A stretch of DNA of 42,243 bases from Rhodopirellula sp. (GTDB lineage Bacteria; Planctomycetota; Planctomycetia; Pirellulales; Pirellulaceae): contig NZVD01000060.1 of assembly GCA_002701385.1 (NCBI GenBank), forward strand, positions 1 to 42,243, read 5' to 3'. The translations under genes were made by a program, and so were the position numbers. Positions within the stretch are counted from its first letter, which is position 1, and every line of letters begins with the position of its first letter. The notes under the pieces were generated by a model. The model made no database searches, had not been told where the DNA came from, and saw only the letters and a program-made list of their open reading frames with translations. Positions 7,915 through 16,606 of this stretch are shown here, piece after piece.

Positions 7915-8993
7915 GTACCTTGTTGTGAGTCACTGACGGCCAACGTCTCCCTTAGTGCCCGAATGACCGCCGCATGATCCTGATTGACCCGCAGACACCC
8001 CGAAACGGCCACACGGCCAACCCCCGCTTCGGCTACCTGAGCCGCGTTACTCTCAGATATCCCGCCGATGGCAAACGCGGGTATCCCACAATGCTTTGAT
8101 ACCCAGTCTAAAAACTCCAGTCCCGGATATTCCTCAAACGCTTTGGTCGTTGAAGGAAATGTCGGCCCACAACCAATGTAATCAGCACCCTCCGACACTG
8201 CTCGTTCTACCTGCTCAGGTGAATGCGTCGAAACTCCGACGATGCGTTGAGTCCCCAAAATCGTCCGCGCATCACGCACACTCAATTCCGATTGCCCAAT
8301 ATGAACACCGTCCGCATGAGAAAGCCGGGCAAGGTCTGGGCGATCATTGATGATCAGCAACACCTCGGTTTCCGAATCGATGACGAATTCATCAATAAGT
8401 CTTCGCAGTTGCTTCGCTCGGCCAAGCAGCTGCTGGTCGTTTAGTTGCTTGTCGCGCAGTTGAATGGCATCGACCCCTGCAGCGAGTAAAGACCTAATGT
8501 GAGACTCAAAAGTAGCTTCATCGTCAGCGCCGTCAACCAGGGCATAGATTGAAGCGAGTTTAAGTCGTTGGCAGGACGAATCCTGAATAACAAGCCGTTT
8601 CTCCAGCGTGTAAACTTCGTAGCGAATTTTCTCGAACTCTACTGCCACAGCCACTTGGATGAGCTTACTATATTCCTCAAGCACTCTCAGTGACTGCTTA
8701 AGCCGTTCCAGGCCTGCCTGTAGGACATCCCTAGCTGTGTGACGCGCATATTCAGACTGTGTTGAAACGTCTCCTCCAACGTCGCCTGTAACGTCTCTGG
8801 CCATCATACGCTCCTCAAGAGGAATTTGTTCTGCAAGCTGCTGGATTCGATGGCGTAACGATTTCGTGGCGGTAGTTAATAGAGTGTCATCCATCATAAA
8901 ACGCACGTATTCTTCAACCGAACGTAACGCTTCCATGGAGCGATTCAAGTTTGCGTCGAGGATCCTCAATACCTGAAATTGTTGGTCGTGCAT
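7908..8993 (-). CDS. thiE: Thiamine-phosphate synthase with N-terminal ThiD2-like domain
   Basis: The C-terminal half (about residues 147-350) is a full ThiE TIM barrel, which joins HMP diphosphate and thiazole phosphate to thiamine phosphate. Visible motifs are AGVDAIQLRDK (172-182), INDRPDLA (215-222), GVHIGQSEL (229-237), GCGPTFPSTTK (274-284) and FAIGGIS (307-313). The N-terminal region (about 8-135) is helical, with RILDANLNRSMEALRSVEEY and ARDVTGDVGG, and resembles the ThiD2 family, described as an alternative HMP-phosphate kinase. If so, one polypeptide would make HMP-PP and use it. The protein is 361 aa against about 210 for plain ThiE. The start ATG (8993) lies near a palindrome at 9054-9077. 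No TPP riboswitch is evident upstream. Confidence 0.9.
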   Translation of the reverse strand: MHDQQFQVLRILDANLNRSMEALRSVEEYVRFMMDDTLLTTATKSLRHRIQQLAEQIPLEERMMARDVTGDVGGDVSTQSEYARHTARDVLQAGLERLKQSLRVLEEYSKLIQVAVAVEFEKIRYEVYTLEKRLVIQDSSCQRLKLASIYALVDGADDEATFESHIRSLLAAGVDAIQLRDKQLNDQQLLGRAKQLRRLIDEFVIDSETEVLLIINDRPDLARLSHADGVHIGQSELSVRDARTILGTQRIVGVSTHSPEQVERAVSEGADYIGCGPTFPSTTKAFEEYPGLEFLDWVSKHCGIPAFAIGGISESNAAQVAEAGVGRVAVSGCLRVNQDHAAVIRALRETLAVSDSQQGTC

Positions 8994-9397
8994 GAAAGTC
9001 TAATTTCTAACCGTACTGAACGTTGCTGACGTACTTGCTTTCTAAACCTGCCCGTGTTCCAGCCATGTTTGGAACACCATTTGCTTGTAGTTAACCCTGT
9101 TAGTTCTAGTCTAGTGACGAAACAACCTTTTGACCATTCTGCCAGCGTTTTTCAACTGGTTTGCCTTTTAGCAAGTCCTGCCAGTTTGCCAAATTCTGTC
9201 AAACTTGGTGGGGAACGGTAGTTAACTGCCAATTTGTCAGAGAGATCAACCGTTCGACATATGTAGTAACACCAGTAAGCAGAAGCCGAGATGAAAATTG
9301 GGTAAGTGATAACTGTGCTTGTCCAAATCGTTGGAAAACCCTTAAAATCCAGCGGTATTCTCTTAATCGATTTACTAGGAAGGTTCACCAAAGGCTG
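8994..9397. other. 404-nt divergent intergenic region with repeated motifs
   Basis: This gap separates thiE (minus) from the TPR-like membrane protein gene (plus). It holds an exact 8+8 inverted repeat at 9054-9077 and three related direct elements: CTGCCAGCGTTTTTCA at 9139, CTGCCAGTTTGCCA at 9178 and CTGCCAATTTGTCA at 9226. They are spaced 39 and 48 nt apart. A longer in-frame opening back to 9161 exists for the plus-strand gene, but it is Cys/Trp/Arg-rich and does not look translated. Confidence 0.5.
9054..9077. promoter_or_regulatory. Candidate operator, 8-bp inverted repeat
   Basis: GTGTTCCA (9054-9061) and TGGAACAC (9070-9077) are exact reverse complements separated by 8 nt. The element lies 60 nt upstream of the thiE start, where a dimeric repressor site would sit. 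The regulator is unknown; a transcript hairpin in the thiE leader is the alternative. Confidence 0.4.
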
Positions 9398-10096
9398 ATG
9401 AAAAAGATGCAGTGGATCACATGTGGTTGGCCAGGATTATCCCGGCTTTGGCTCCAGGGCCAATGGGCTGGATTAGCGGTCGCCGCAGGGTTCGGAGTTA
9501 TTTTTAACTTGGCCGTTGTGATGCAGTTAAAACTTTCCGGTCAGGTACCTGAAACCGTTCAGCAGTCTGTTTGGTTACTAGCAGCAATATTTTGGGTTGG
9601 AGGGTGTTTTGAAGGTGTCCTGACAACCCGTGATTTTCGCCGACAGCAACAACTGCAATTGAAACGCAATAGTTCCGTCGTCGATACAACAACCATCGAT
9701 TCGCTAGAACAACCTGCCTTGGAAGAAATTAACGATCGGCCAAAGGATGATGATTCTACCGTCTCGGGGCAAGAAATTTGTCGGGAGTCGGAACAATCGG
9801 TCGGAGATGACTTGTTCATACAGGCTCGAAACCAATACTTAAAGGGCAACTGGATTGAGTGTGAATCACTAATTGACAGTGCTTTGGAGGAATATCCCGG
9901 AGATTTAGAAACTCGGTTATTGCAGATATCCCTACTTCGAATGACGAAACGATTTGAGGAAGCCTTAGTGGAAATAACTCAATTCCAACGTTGGGATGGT
10001 GCAGAAAAATGGAGTTTTGAAATTACTCGGGAAGTTGAACTGCTGGAACGAATCTTATCCAATCGGGAAGACTCGGAAATTACCCATGCAGCTTGA
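9398..10096 (+). CDS. Membrane protein with TPR-like C-terminal domain, unknown function
   Basis: I take the ATG at 9398 (MKKMQWITCGWPG) as start, because upstream codons in the frame have poor protein character and an AAGG lies just before it. The 232-residue product has two hydrophobic helices (about residues 26-48 and 55-72) and then a polar, acidic, low-complexity linker (to about 135). Its C-terminal part has helix pairs typical of tetratricopeptide repeats, for example QARNQYLKGNWIECESLIDS and EEALVEITQFQR. The soluble part is probably cytosolic and may hold partner proteins. It lies 161 nt upstream of clpC on the same strand, which could hint at a shared transcript, but clpC has its own leader. 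No function is assigned. Confidence 0.65.
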   Translation: MKKMQWITCGWPGLSRLWLQGQWAGLAVAAGFGVIFNLAVVMQLKLSGQVPETVQQSVWLLAAIFWVGGCFEGVLTTRDFRRQQQLQLKRNSSVVDTTTIDSLEQPALEEINDRPKDDDSTVSGQEICRESEQSVGDDLFIQARNQYLKGNWIECESLIDSALEEYPGDLETRLLQISLLRMTKRFEEALVEITQFQRWDGAEKWSFEITREVELLERILSNREDSEITHAA

Positions 10097-10257
10097 CGTA
10101 GAAAAGTAGTAAATCAATGCCCCCCTGTGAGGTGGTGTGGTATCCCTGAAACTGGGAAATAGGGTTATCCTTAGAGAAAGATAAAAACTGCTGGCGAGTG
10201 AATAATTAAATAGTCAATGATTCACGTTAGCCGTAAGAAAGAGTTTAGGAGTCACCA

Positions 10258-12816
10258 ATGTACGAACGCTTTACTGATCGCGCACGCAAGGTCATGCAAT
10301 TGGCCAACCAGGAAGCTCAGCGTTTCAATCACGAGTACATCGGAACGGAGCATGTTCTACTGGGATTAGTCAAAGAAGGCAGTGGCGTTGCAGCCAATGT
10401 TCTTAAGAATCTGGATGTTGATCTTCGAAAGATCCGTCTGGAGGTTGAGAAATTAGTTCAAAGCGGCCCGGAAATGGTAACCATGGGCAAGCTACCTCAG
10501 ACCCCTCGTGCCAAAAAAGTGATCGAATATTCGATGGAAGAGGCTCGCAATCTCAATCACAATTACGTCGGTACTGAGCACATCTTGCTGGGGCTTCTAC
10601 GTGAACAGGAAGGGGTCGCGGCTCAGGTATTGATGAATCTGGGGCTCAAGCTCGAGGAAGTTCGTGAAGAGGTTTTAAACCTTCTGGGGCATGGCCTCGA
10701 TAGCGAAGAGGGTGAAGAGAGGTCACGCAGTGAGTCAGGCTCTTCGGAATCCGGAGGTAAAGGCTCCAAATCAAAGACGCCAGCATTAGACAGTTTTGGG
10801 CGAGATCTGACTGCGTTAGCCAAGAATAAAAAACTGGATCCTGTTATCGGTCGCGCTAAGGAAATTGAGCGAGCGATCCAGGTGTTGTGTCGTCGTACGA
10901 AAAACAACCCTGTCCTTCTGGGTGAAGCAGGTGTCGGTAAGACCGCCATCATTGAAGGCTTTGCTCAACGTGTCATTGACGGCGATGTACCTGATCTGTT
11001 GACCGACAAGAGGATTGTCGTATTGGACTTGGCCATGATGGTCGCCGGTACGAAATATCGAGGGCAATTCGAAGAACGTATCAAAGCAGTCATGAACGAA
11101 GTACGTCGTGCGAAGAACACCATCCTGTTCATTGATGAATTGCACACGTTAGTTGGGGCAGGAGGTGCTGAAGGCGCCATTGATGCCGCCAATGTCCTCA
11201 AACCCGCTCTGGCTCGTGGTGAAATCCAATGCATCGGAGCTACCACACTCGATGAATACCGTAAGTACATTGAGAAGGATAATGCACTTGCTCGTCGATT
11301 TCAGGAAATCATCGTCAATCCGACCAATAAAGAAGAAACGATTGAAATTCTGAAGGGCTTACGGGAGCGGTATGAAGAACACCACCGGGTCAAGATTACC
11401 GATGAAGCGCTTAAAGCCGCTGTGGAAATGTCTGAGCGCTATATCACAGCCCGATGCTTACCAGACAAAGCCATTGACGTCATTGATGAGGCTGGAGCCC
11501 GTATCCGTCTGAAGACAATGACACGACCGCCTAATCTGAAAGAAATCGATGAGCAGGTCGAAGAATTAAATAACGAGAAAGAAGAAGCGGTTGCTAATCA
11601 GGACTTCGAAAAGGCAGCCTCTTTGCGGGACAAAGCTGACAAACTCCGCAAAAAGAAAGAATCGATTACGCAGGAATGGCGTGAGAAGTCAGAGGAAACC
11701 CTGGGAGTCGTCGATGAAGATGTCATCGCAGAAGTTGTGTCTAAAATGACCGGCATTCCACTGACGCGTGTTTCCACTGAAGATGGCGAACGACTGATGC
11801 AAATGGAAGACGAATTGCATGAACGCGTCGTCAGTCAGGATGCGGCGGTTACAGCCATTTCCAAAGCCGTCCGAAGAAGTCGAAGTGGTTTGAAAGACCC
11901 CCGCCGGCCAACAGGGTGTTTTATCTTTGCTGGTCCCACCGGCGTAGGAAAAACATTACTAGCCAAGGCGCTCGCTGAGTATATGTTTGGCGACTCCGAT
12001 GCGTTAATTCACATCGACATGAGTGAGTACATGGAAAAGCATAACGTCAGCCGACTCATCGGTGCCCCTCCGGGGTATGTTGGCTTTGAAGAAGGTGGAC
12101 AACTGACCGAGAAAATTCGTCGGCGTCCCTATGCCGTCGTGCTGCTGGATGAAATTGAAAAAGCCCATCCGGACGTCTTCAATATGCTCCTGCAGGTCAT
12201 GGAAGAAGGTCGATTGACTGACAGTTTTGGACGGAATGTTGATTTCCGTAATGTGATTTTAATTCTCACCACCAATGCTGGTGCCGAAGCGATTAAGAAT
12301 GAATCTTCATTCGGTTTTCAGGCTCCCGACAATGATGCTTCCTACGAAGCGATGAAGTCACGGGTAATGGAGCAGATTGAACGAGTCTTCCGCCCCGAAT
12401 TCCTCAACCGTCTCGATGACACAATCATCTTCCGACATCTGGATGTCAACGACTTGAAAGAAATTGTTGATCTCGAACTTGCCAAAGTCCGAGAACGTCT
12501 GGCTGATCTGGAAATGGTTCTGGAACTCACGGATGACGCACGGGAATTTATCGTCAATGCCGGTTCCAACACTGACTATGGAGCCCGGCCTTTACGTCGT
12601 GCCATCGAAAGTCTGGTGGAAGACCCACTTTCAGAAGAGTTACTTAAGGGCGAATTCTCCGGAAAGAATAAAATCGTGGTCGATGCCAAATGGGACAGTG
12701 ACCATGAACGGATTGAACGTCTGGATTTTCAAGGTGAATTCTGCAAGAAAGTAGCCAAGGAGCGGGAAAAAGCAATTGAGGCTGCCCTCGCAGGGTCGAC
12801 TGATCCGGAGAGTTAA
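10258..12816 (+). CDS. clpC: ClpC-type AAA+ unfoldase, Clp protease ATP-binding subunit
   Basis: The 852-residue product has the complete ClpC layout. A double-repeat N domain occupies about 1-145 (two copies of NxxYxGTEHxLLGL). After an acidic Ser-rich linker (150-175) comes AAA1, with Walker A GEAGVGKT at 222-229 and the Walker B region ILFIDELHT near 290. A UVR-like coiled middle domain at about 425-470 includes [20 protein letters not shown], and AAA2 has Walker A GPTGVGKT at about 559-566 followed by [15 protein letters not shown]. The UVR/M domain separates ClpC from ClpA. It unfolds substrates and feeds them to ClpP, normally with an adaptor. AGGAG lies 8 nt before the ATG. ClpP is not in this window. 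Confidence 0.96.
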   Translation: MYERFTDRARKVMQLANQEAQRFNHEYIGTEHVLLGLVKEGSGVAANVLKNLDVDLRKIRLEVEKLVQSGPEMVTMGKLPQTPRAKKVIEYSMEEARNLNHNYVGTEHILLGLLREQEGVAAQVLMNLGLKLEEVREEVLNLLGHGLDSEEGEERSRSESGSSESGGKGSKSKTPALDSFGRDLTALAKNKKLDPVIGRAKEIERAIQVLCRRTKNNPVLLGEAGVGKTAIIEGFAQRVIDGDVPDLLTDKRIVVLDLAMMVAGTKYRGQFEERIKAVMNEVRRAKNTILFIDELHTLVGAGGAEGAIDAANVLKPALARGEIQCIGATTLDEYRKYIEKDNALARRFQEIIVNPTNKEETIEILKGLRERYEEHHRVKITDEALKAAVEMSERYITARCLPDKAIDVIDEAGARIRLKTMTRPPNLKEIDEQVEELNNEKEEAVANQDFEKAASLRDKADKLRKKKESITQEWREKSEETLGVVDEDVIAEVVSKMTGIPLTRVSTEDGERLMQMEDELHERVVSQDAAVTAISKAVRRSRSGLKDPRRPTGCFIFAGPTGVGKTLLAKALAEYMFGDSDALIHIDMSEYMEKHNVSRLIGAPPGYVGFEEGGQLTEKIRRRPYAVVLLDEIEKAHPDVFNMLLQVMEEGRLTDSFGRNVDFRNVILILTTNAGAEAIKNESSFGFQAPDNDASYEAMKSRVMEQIERVFRPEFLNRLDDTIIFRHLDVNDLKEIVDLELAKVRERLADLEMVLELTDDAREFIVNAGSNTDYGARPLRRAIESLVEDPLSEELLKGEFSGKNKIVVDAKWDSDHERIERLDFQGEFCKKVAKEREKAIEAALAGSTDPES

Positions 12817-12945
12817 CCGGATAATTGTTAAAATCCGTATTCTTCTCTTAAGTTCTCCAGCTTAACGTCCCGAAATCATTAACAGGTTCCGTGTCCAATG
12901 CTGCGCACTTGGTGTAGCAACTGTTCGCTCCTGTGAGATGATTCC

Positions 12946-13812
12946 ATGGCATCCATTCCGGATAATTCTGAAAAGATGATTAGCTCGACTCTGCCTAGGC
13001 AGGAATCGATGCTTTCGGTGCTATGGACCAAAATAGATCAGGCCACCTATGTGGTCGGTGACCTAAGCCTATTTGTGATACGGATATTCTCCTGGATGTT
13101 CAGCCGCCGTCTCTGCCGAGGGACGCTCATTAAATCCGCCTATCAGATCGGCGTCCTGAGCGTTCCCGTAGTTGGCCTGACAGGTATGTTTATTGGTATG
13201 GTCTTGGCAGTACAGAGTTTCTTCCAATTCAGTCAGATCGGCATGGAAAGCCGTATGGGAGCTGTGATCAACTTGACGCTGGTACGAGAGCTAGGTCCTG
13301 TGCTGGCCGCTACCATGTTGGCCGGCCGAGTTGGAAGTTCTATGGCCGCAGAATTGGGAACGATGCGAGTCACCGAACAAATCGATGCCTTAAAAAGTAT
13401 GGGAGTCAATCCAATACACTTCCTGGTCGTTCCACGTGTCTTGGCCGCTTTACTATTGATTCCCGTGCTCACTCTGATGGCAGACTTTATGGGGATTCTG
13501 GGAGGGTTTGCGTATAGCCACTACCTACTGCAAATTGATCCTCATCAATACTTCGAATTCTCCAGCCAGTACGTAACCGGTTATGACTTGTTAACTGGGA
13601 TTATCAAAAGCTTGTTTTTTGGAGCTTGCATCGGCATCGTCAGCTGCTATTTCGGGTTTCATAGTCAGGCCGGAGCACAGGGCGTTGGTAATGCAGCCAC
13701 CGCAGCTTTCGTTACTAGCTTTGTACTAATTCTGGCATTGGACCTAATGATCGGCATTAGCTTGGATAAAATCTACTTCCACTTCAATCCGGCGGGAGCG
13801 TCATTGTTTTGA
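12946..13812 (+). CDS. mlaE: MlaE-type ABC lipid transport permease
   Basis: The 288-residue integral membrane protein belongs to the MlaE/YrbE permease family. Family-typical segments are GMFIGMVLAVQSFFQF (about residues 80-95), the conserved LVRELGPVLAATMLAGRVGSS (about 108-128) with its coupling-helix region ELGTMRVTEQIDALKSMGVNP, and a C-terminal helix near ALDLMIG. It forms the membrane core of an Mla-like system that moves phospholipids between inner and outer membrane. The N-terminal 40 residues are an extra polar segment. It is translationally coupled to the downstream ATPase gene, which begins inside its stop codon. It sits 129 nt after clpC, with no terminator seen between them. Confidence 0.93.
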   Translation: MASIPDNSEKMISSTLPRQESMLSVLWTKIDQATYVVGDLSLFVIRIFSWMFSRRLCRGTLIKSAYQIGVLSVPVVGLTGMFIGMVLAVQSFFQFSQIGMESRMGAVINLTLVRELGPVLAATMLAGRVGSSMAAELGTMRVTEQIDALKSMGVNPIHFLVVPRVLAALLLIPVLTLMADFMGILGGFAYSHYLLQIDPHQYFEFSSQYVTGYDLLTGIIKSLFFGACIGIVSCYFGFHSQAGAQGVGNAATAAFVTSFVLILALDLMIGISLDKIYFHFNPAGASLF

Positions 13813-14666
13813 ATCCATCTGCCACCTCATCTGCCGAAACGTCATCCCAACAGTTTTCACCTTATCTAGTGGAAACCCATGCGTTGAATATTCAGTTTGG
13901 AGCCCAGAAAGTCATTCGCGACGTCACCTTGCAAATTCGGCATGGCCAAACGGTCGCGATCATCGGAGAAAGCGGTTGTGGGAAAACCGTCCTACTGAAA
14001 TCGTTAGTTGGGTTACTCCAACCCACATCGGGTTTTGTCTTGTTTGACCAACAGGATCTGGGAGCCTTACGTGAAAAGGAGATAGCACAACTTAGAACGC
14101 GGACCGGTTTTGTCTTCCAGCAAGCCGCTCTGTTCGATAGCCTCACGGTCGGAGAAAACATCGCCTTCCCAGTCATACACACAGCTTCTCATCGTCAAAC
14201 CGCCTTCCCCGTTGAGGAGGAAAGACAGCAACTTGTATTACACGCGTTAAGAGAAGTCGGACTCTCAGATTCCACGATGCATCAGTACCCTGCCGACCTA
14301 TCTGGAGGTATGAGAAAACGGGTCGGTTTAGCCCGTGCCCTCATCCTTCAACCAGAACTCATGCTTTATGACGAACCAACTACAGGCTTAGATCCGATCG
14401 TCAGCGACATTATCAATGAGTTGATTATGCGCAGTCGACTCAAGCATCGTGTAACTAGTATTTTGGTCACGCATGACATGAAGACTGCCAGAAAAGTTGC
14501 CGACCGTGTGCTCATGCTCCATCCACTTGAACGCCTGTCTCCAACCGAATCTCAAGTTATTTTCGATGGTCCACCGAGTGAACTGGAGCATTGCCCGGAC
14601 ACTCGCGTTCAACAATTCATTCAAGGAGAAGCAGGCAATCGAATGCATGAACTTAACCTCCTTTAA
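13809..14666 (+). CDS. mlaF: MlaF-type ABC transporter ATPase
   Basis: The 285-residue ATPase starts with TTG at 13809, sharing 4 nt (TTGA) with the mlaE stop. It has the full ABC set: Walker A GESGCGKT at about residues 56-63, Q-loop VFQQ at about 101-104, ABC signature LSGGMRKRVGLARAL at about 163-177, Walker B ELMLYDEPTTGLDP at about 182-195, and the H-loop His in LVTHDM. The phrase GMRKRVGLARA is the form seen in MlaF/Mkl ATPases rather than in importers. It powers the MlaE permease. The C-terminal 40 residues follow the core as in MlaF proteins. The end lies 31 nt before the start I chose for mlaD. Confidence 0.93.
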   Translation: MNPSATSSAETSSQQFSPYLVETHALNIQFGAQKVIRDVTLQIRHGQTVAIIGESGCGKTVLLKSLVGLLQPTSGFVLFDQQDLGALREKEIAQLRTRTGFVFQQAALFDSLTVGENIAFPVIHTASHRQTAFPVEEERQQLVLHALREVGLSDSTMHQYPADLSGGMRKRVGLARALILQPELMLYDEPTTGLDPIVSDIINELIMRSRLKHRVTSILVTHDMKTARKVADRVLMLHPLERLSPTESQVIFDGPPSELEHCPDTRVQQFIQGEAGNRMHELNLL

Positions 14667-14697
14667 GATTCAGCTCGTCTTGCCACTATTAATACTC

Positions 14698-15897
14698 ATG
14701 AATGATCGCACGTTAAAAACCCGACTCGGCAGTGTTATCGTACTGGCCGGCGTGATCGCTGTCTCATTGCTGATCATGTTTGAAGCCTTTCCAAATCTCC
14801 GAGCCAATGGTTATGAAATCATGATTCAATTTCCAACGGCCCCCGGAGTACGTGAAAGTACGACGGTGAGAAAAAGCGGTATTGAAATTGGGCGTGTCAC
14901 TGATGTGGAACTCAAATCAGACGGGGGCGTGGTCCTTACGATCGCCGTTGACGATGAAGTGATAATCCGTAATCACGAATCCTGTCGTATTAAGATGGGC
15001 TCCTTGCTCACTGGAGCTGCCATTCTGGAGTTTACTCCCAAACCACTGGAATTTCTCTTCGCGGAATTCGATGCCAATCAGGATGGAGTACTGGATGACG
15101 AAGAACTCGCCCAAAGCCAGGCTCCGGTGACTCCTGGTTCACTAATCAGCAATGGATTGGTTGTCGATGATCCTCTGACATTATTGGTCAATATGCAGCA
15201 AAACATGTCCGAGACTTTTAATTCTATTCAGGGTGCCGGTGGCGGGGTCACGGAAGCGTCTGTTGAATTTAAGACTTTGTTAGAAAACATCAATCGAACC
15301 TTTGCGGACAACGAAGCTGATTTGAAGCAGGCAGTTCAACAGACCAATATTGCCATGCAACGATTTGAAAAGGCCATGGACTCGCTTGATACGATCGTGG
15401 GCGATGAGGAAACCCAAATCAAGTTGAAAGCCTCGGTAAATGAGATTCCCAAAGTACTCCGTCAGGCCACCTTAACGCTGGCTTCGGCCCAACAGACGAT
15501 GCAGTATTTCGAAAAAGTCGGCGAAAAAGCAGAAACCAATTTAAATAACCTCGAAAAGTTCACTCGGCCTCTCGGTGAACGCGGAGAGATGTTGGTCGAA
15601 TCAATCACCTCCAGTGTTGAAAACTTCGACAGTACGGTTTCAGAGATGAACGAGTTGGTAACGACATTGAATAACGCCGAAGGCAGCTTACATAAAATCG
15701 TTCATGATGATGAACTCTATTACAGTCTCAAAAGAACGACTACAAATATTGAGGAAGCGACGAAAAGGATGCGGCCGATCTTAAATGACCTGAGAGTGTT
15801 CTCGGATAAAATCGCTACCGATCCTCGACAATTAGGAGTCAGTGGGATGTTAGATCGGAGGCCGGTGGGTGTCGGTGTCAAATCACCGTTGTGGTAA
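14698..15897 (+). CDS. mlaD: MlaD/MCE-family substrate-binding protein with an EF-hand loop
   Basis: The product (399 aa from the ATG at 14698) has one N-terminal membrane helix (about 10-28) and an MCE domain at about 38-115, with EIMIQFPTAPGVRESTTVRK and the typical GIEIGRVTDVEL strand. A long helical tail follows, rich in Gln, Asn and Glu, like the tunnel-forming tails of MCE proteins. Right after the MCE core a canonical EF-hand loop, DANQDGVLDDEE, occupies 125-136, which is not a standard part of MlaD. An alternative start at 14647 would overlap mlaF and add 17 residues; I preferred 14698 because MNDRTLKTRLG fits family N-termini. The protein anchors in the inner membrane and carries lipid in the periplasm. 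Its 3' end overlaps the convergent PEGA gene by 15 nt. Confidence 0.88.
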   Translation: MNDRTLKTRLGSVIVLAGVIAVSLLIMFEAFPNLRANGYEIMIQFPTAPGVRESTTVRKSGIEIGRVTDVELKSDGGVVLTIAVDDEVIIRNHESCRIKMGSLLTGAAILEFTPKPLEFLFAEFDANQDGVLDDEELAQSQAPVTPGSLISNGLVVDDPLTLLVNMQQNMSETFNSIQGAGGGVTEASVEFKTLLENINRTFADNEADLKQAVQQTNIAMQRFEKAMDSLDTIVGDEETQIKLKASVNEIPKVLRQATLTLASAQQTMQYFEKVGEKAETNLNNLEKFTRPLGERGEMLVESITSSVENFDSTVSEMNELVTTLNNAEGSLHKIVHDDELYYSLKRTTTNIEEATKRMRPILNDLRVFSDKIATDPRQLGVSGMLDRRPVGVGVKSPLW

Positions 15898-16428
15898 TCG
15901 TCTCACCGGCTGCGCCGGCAGTCGACGCCCATTGAGATTAGCTGCAGGATTTGCGGGGACAGCCGGGTAATTTTGTCGCAGGGAACGAGGCTGAACGCCG
16001 GTAGGTGCCACGACCCCTTGTCTGGCTCGTTGTTTTAATTCCAATCCACGCTGAATTAATTCATTGGTGGTGCGAATCTTGAGAGGAACAAGTTTAAATT
16101 GGATGAGCCGTTCATCTCGGAATTCACGTCGAATCAGGTTTTCCGTTACAAAATCAATGCCTGGGATCTGATACCACGGTGGCTTGATCTCGCGTAATAC
16201 CGTTACTGTTTCATACCCGTCTTTGACAATCTGTATTTTCCGTGTCCCATAATAGGTAAACGATGTCGACACAGGGGTCACGCCGATTTCCTGATCATCG
16301 ATATAGACGAGAGCGCCTGGAGGATCTGTTTTTATGGTAATTCGCCGTCGAACAGCAGCATCCGTGGTGTCATAGAGCAACACCAACATCGAACTAGCAA
16401 TCATGACTGATAAGATACTGCGTAACAT
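15883..16428 (-). CDS. PEGA-domain exported protein
   Basis: This 181-residue protein has an N-terminal signal-like helix (about residues 3-24, ending TTDAA). Next comes one PEGA domain at about 27-72, visible as RRITIKTDPPGALVYIDDQEIGVTPV and then TRKIQIVKDGYETV. PEGA domains are small beta-sandwiches found in surface and periplasmic proteins of Planctomycetota and other phyla. The remainder is a charged segment and a Pro/Arg/Asn-rich C-terminal tail (about 135-181). A role in envelope structure or anchoring is an inference. The gene is convergent with mlaD, overlapping it by 15 nt, and divergent from the PP2C gene. A palindrome at 16465-16477 lies 37 nt upstream. Confidence 0.8.
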   Translation of the reverse strand: MLRSILSVMIASSMLVLLYDTTDAAVRRRITIKTDPPGALVYIDDQEIGVTPVSTSFTYYGTRKIQIVKDGYETVTVLREIKPPWYQIPGIDFVTENLIRREFRDERLIQFKLVPLKIRTTNELIQRGLELKQRARQGVVAPTGVQPRSLRQNYPAVPANPAANLNGRRLPAQPVRRLPQR

Positions 16429-16464
16429 AACTTTCTAATCCCTGTGAGAATTTGGTGGGGAAAG

Positions 16465-16477
16465 TGTAACGGTTACA
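16465..16477. promoter_or_regulatory. Palindrome TGTAAC-G-GTTACA, candidate operator
   Basis: Two exact 6-nt half-sites meet around a central G, in the 178-nt divergent gap between the PEGA gene and the PP2C gene. It lies 37 nt before the PEGA start, a suitable place for a repressor. A near-identical element stands at 41769-41781 in another divergent gap. Confidence 0.4.
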
Positions 16478-16606
16478 GAATCTGTAGTCACTACCAAAAC
16501 AAACCGATCGGCTTTTTCAAATCTTCTTCGTACGTTTAGACAGAAAAACGTAGTATAGTTTATTATCAACAAACCGCGATTCACACCAGATACAGACTAA
16601 TCCTCC

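Noticed and set aside
9152-9391. Minus-strand frame in the thiE/TPR gap
   Set aside because: It sits in the regulatory gap, with no ribosome binding site and atypical composition.
8994-9397. TPP riboswitch upstream of thiE
   Set aside because: I searched by eye for the conserved CUGAGA core and paired stems and did not find them. The palindrome is a different structure.
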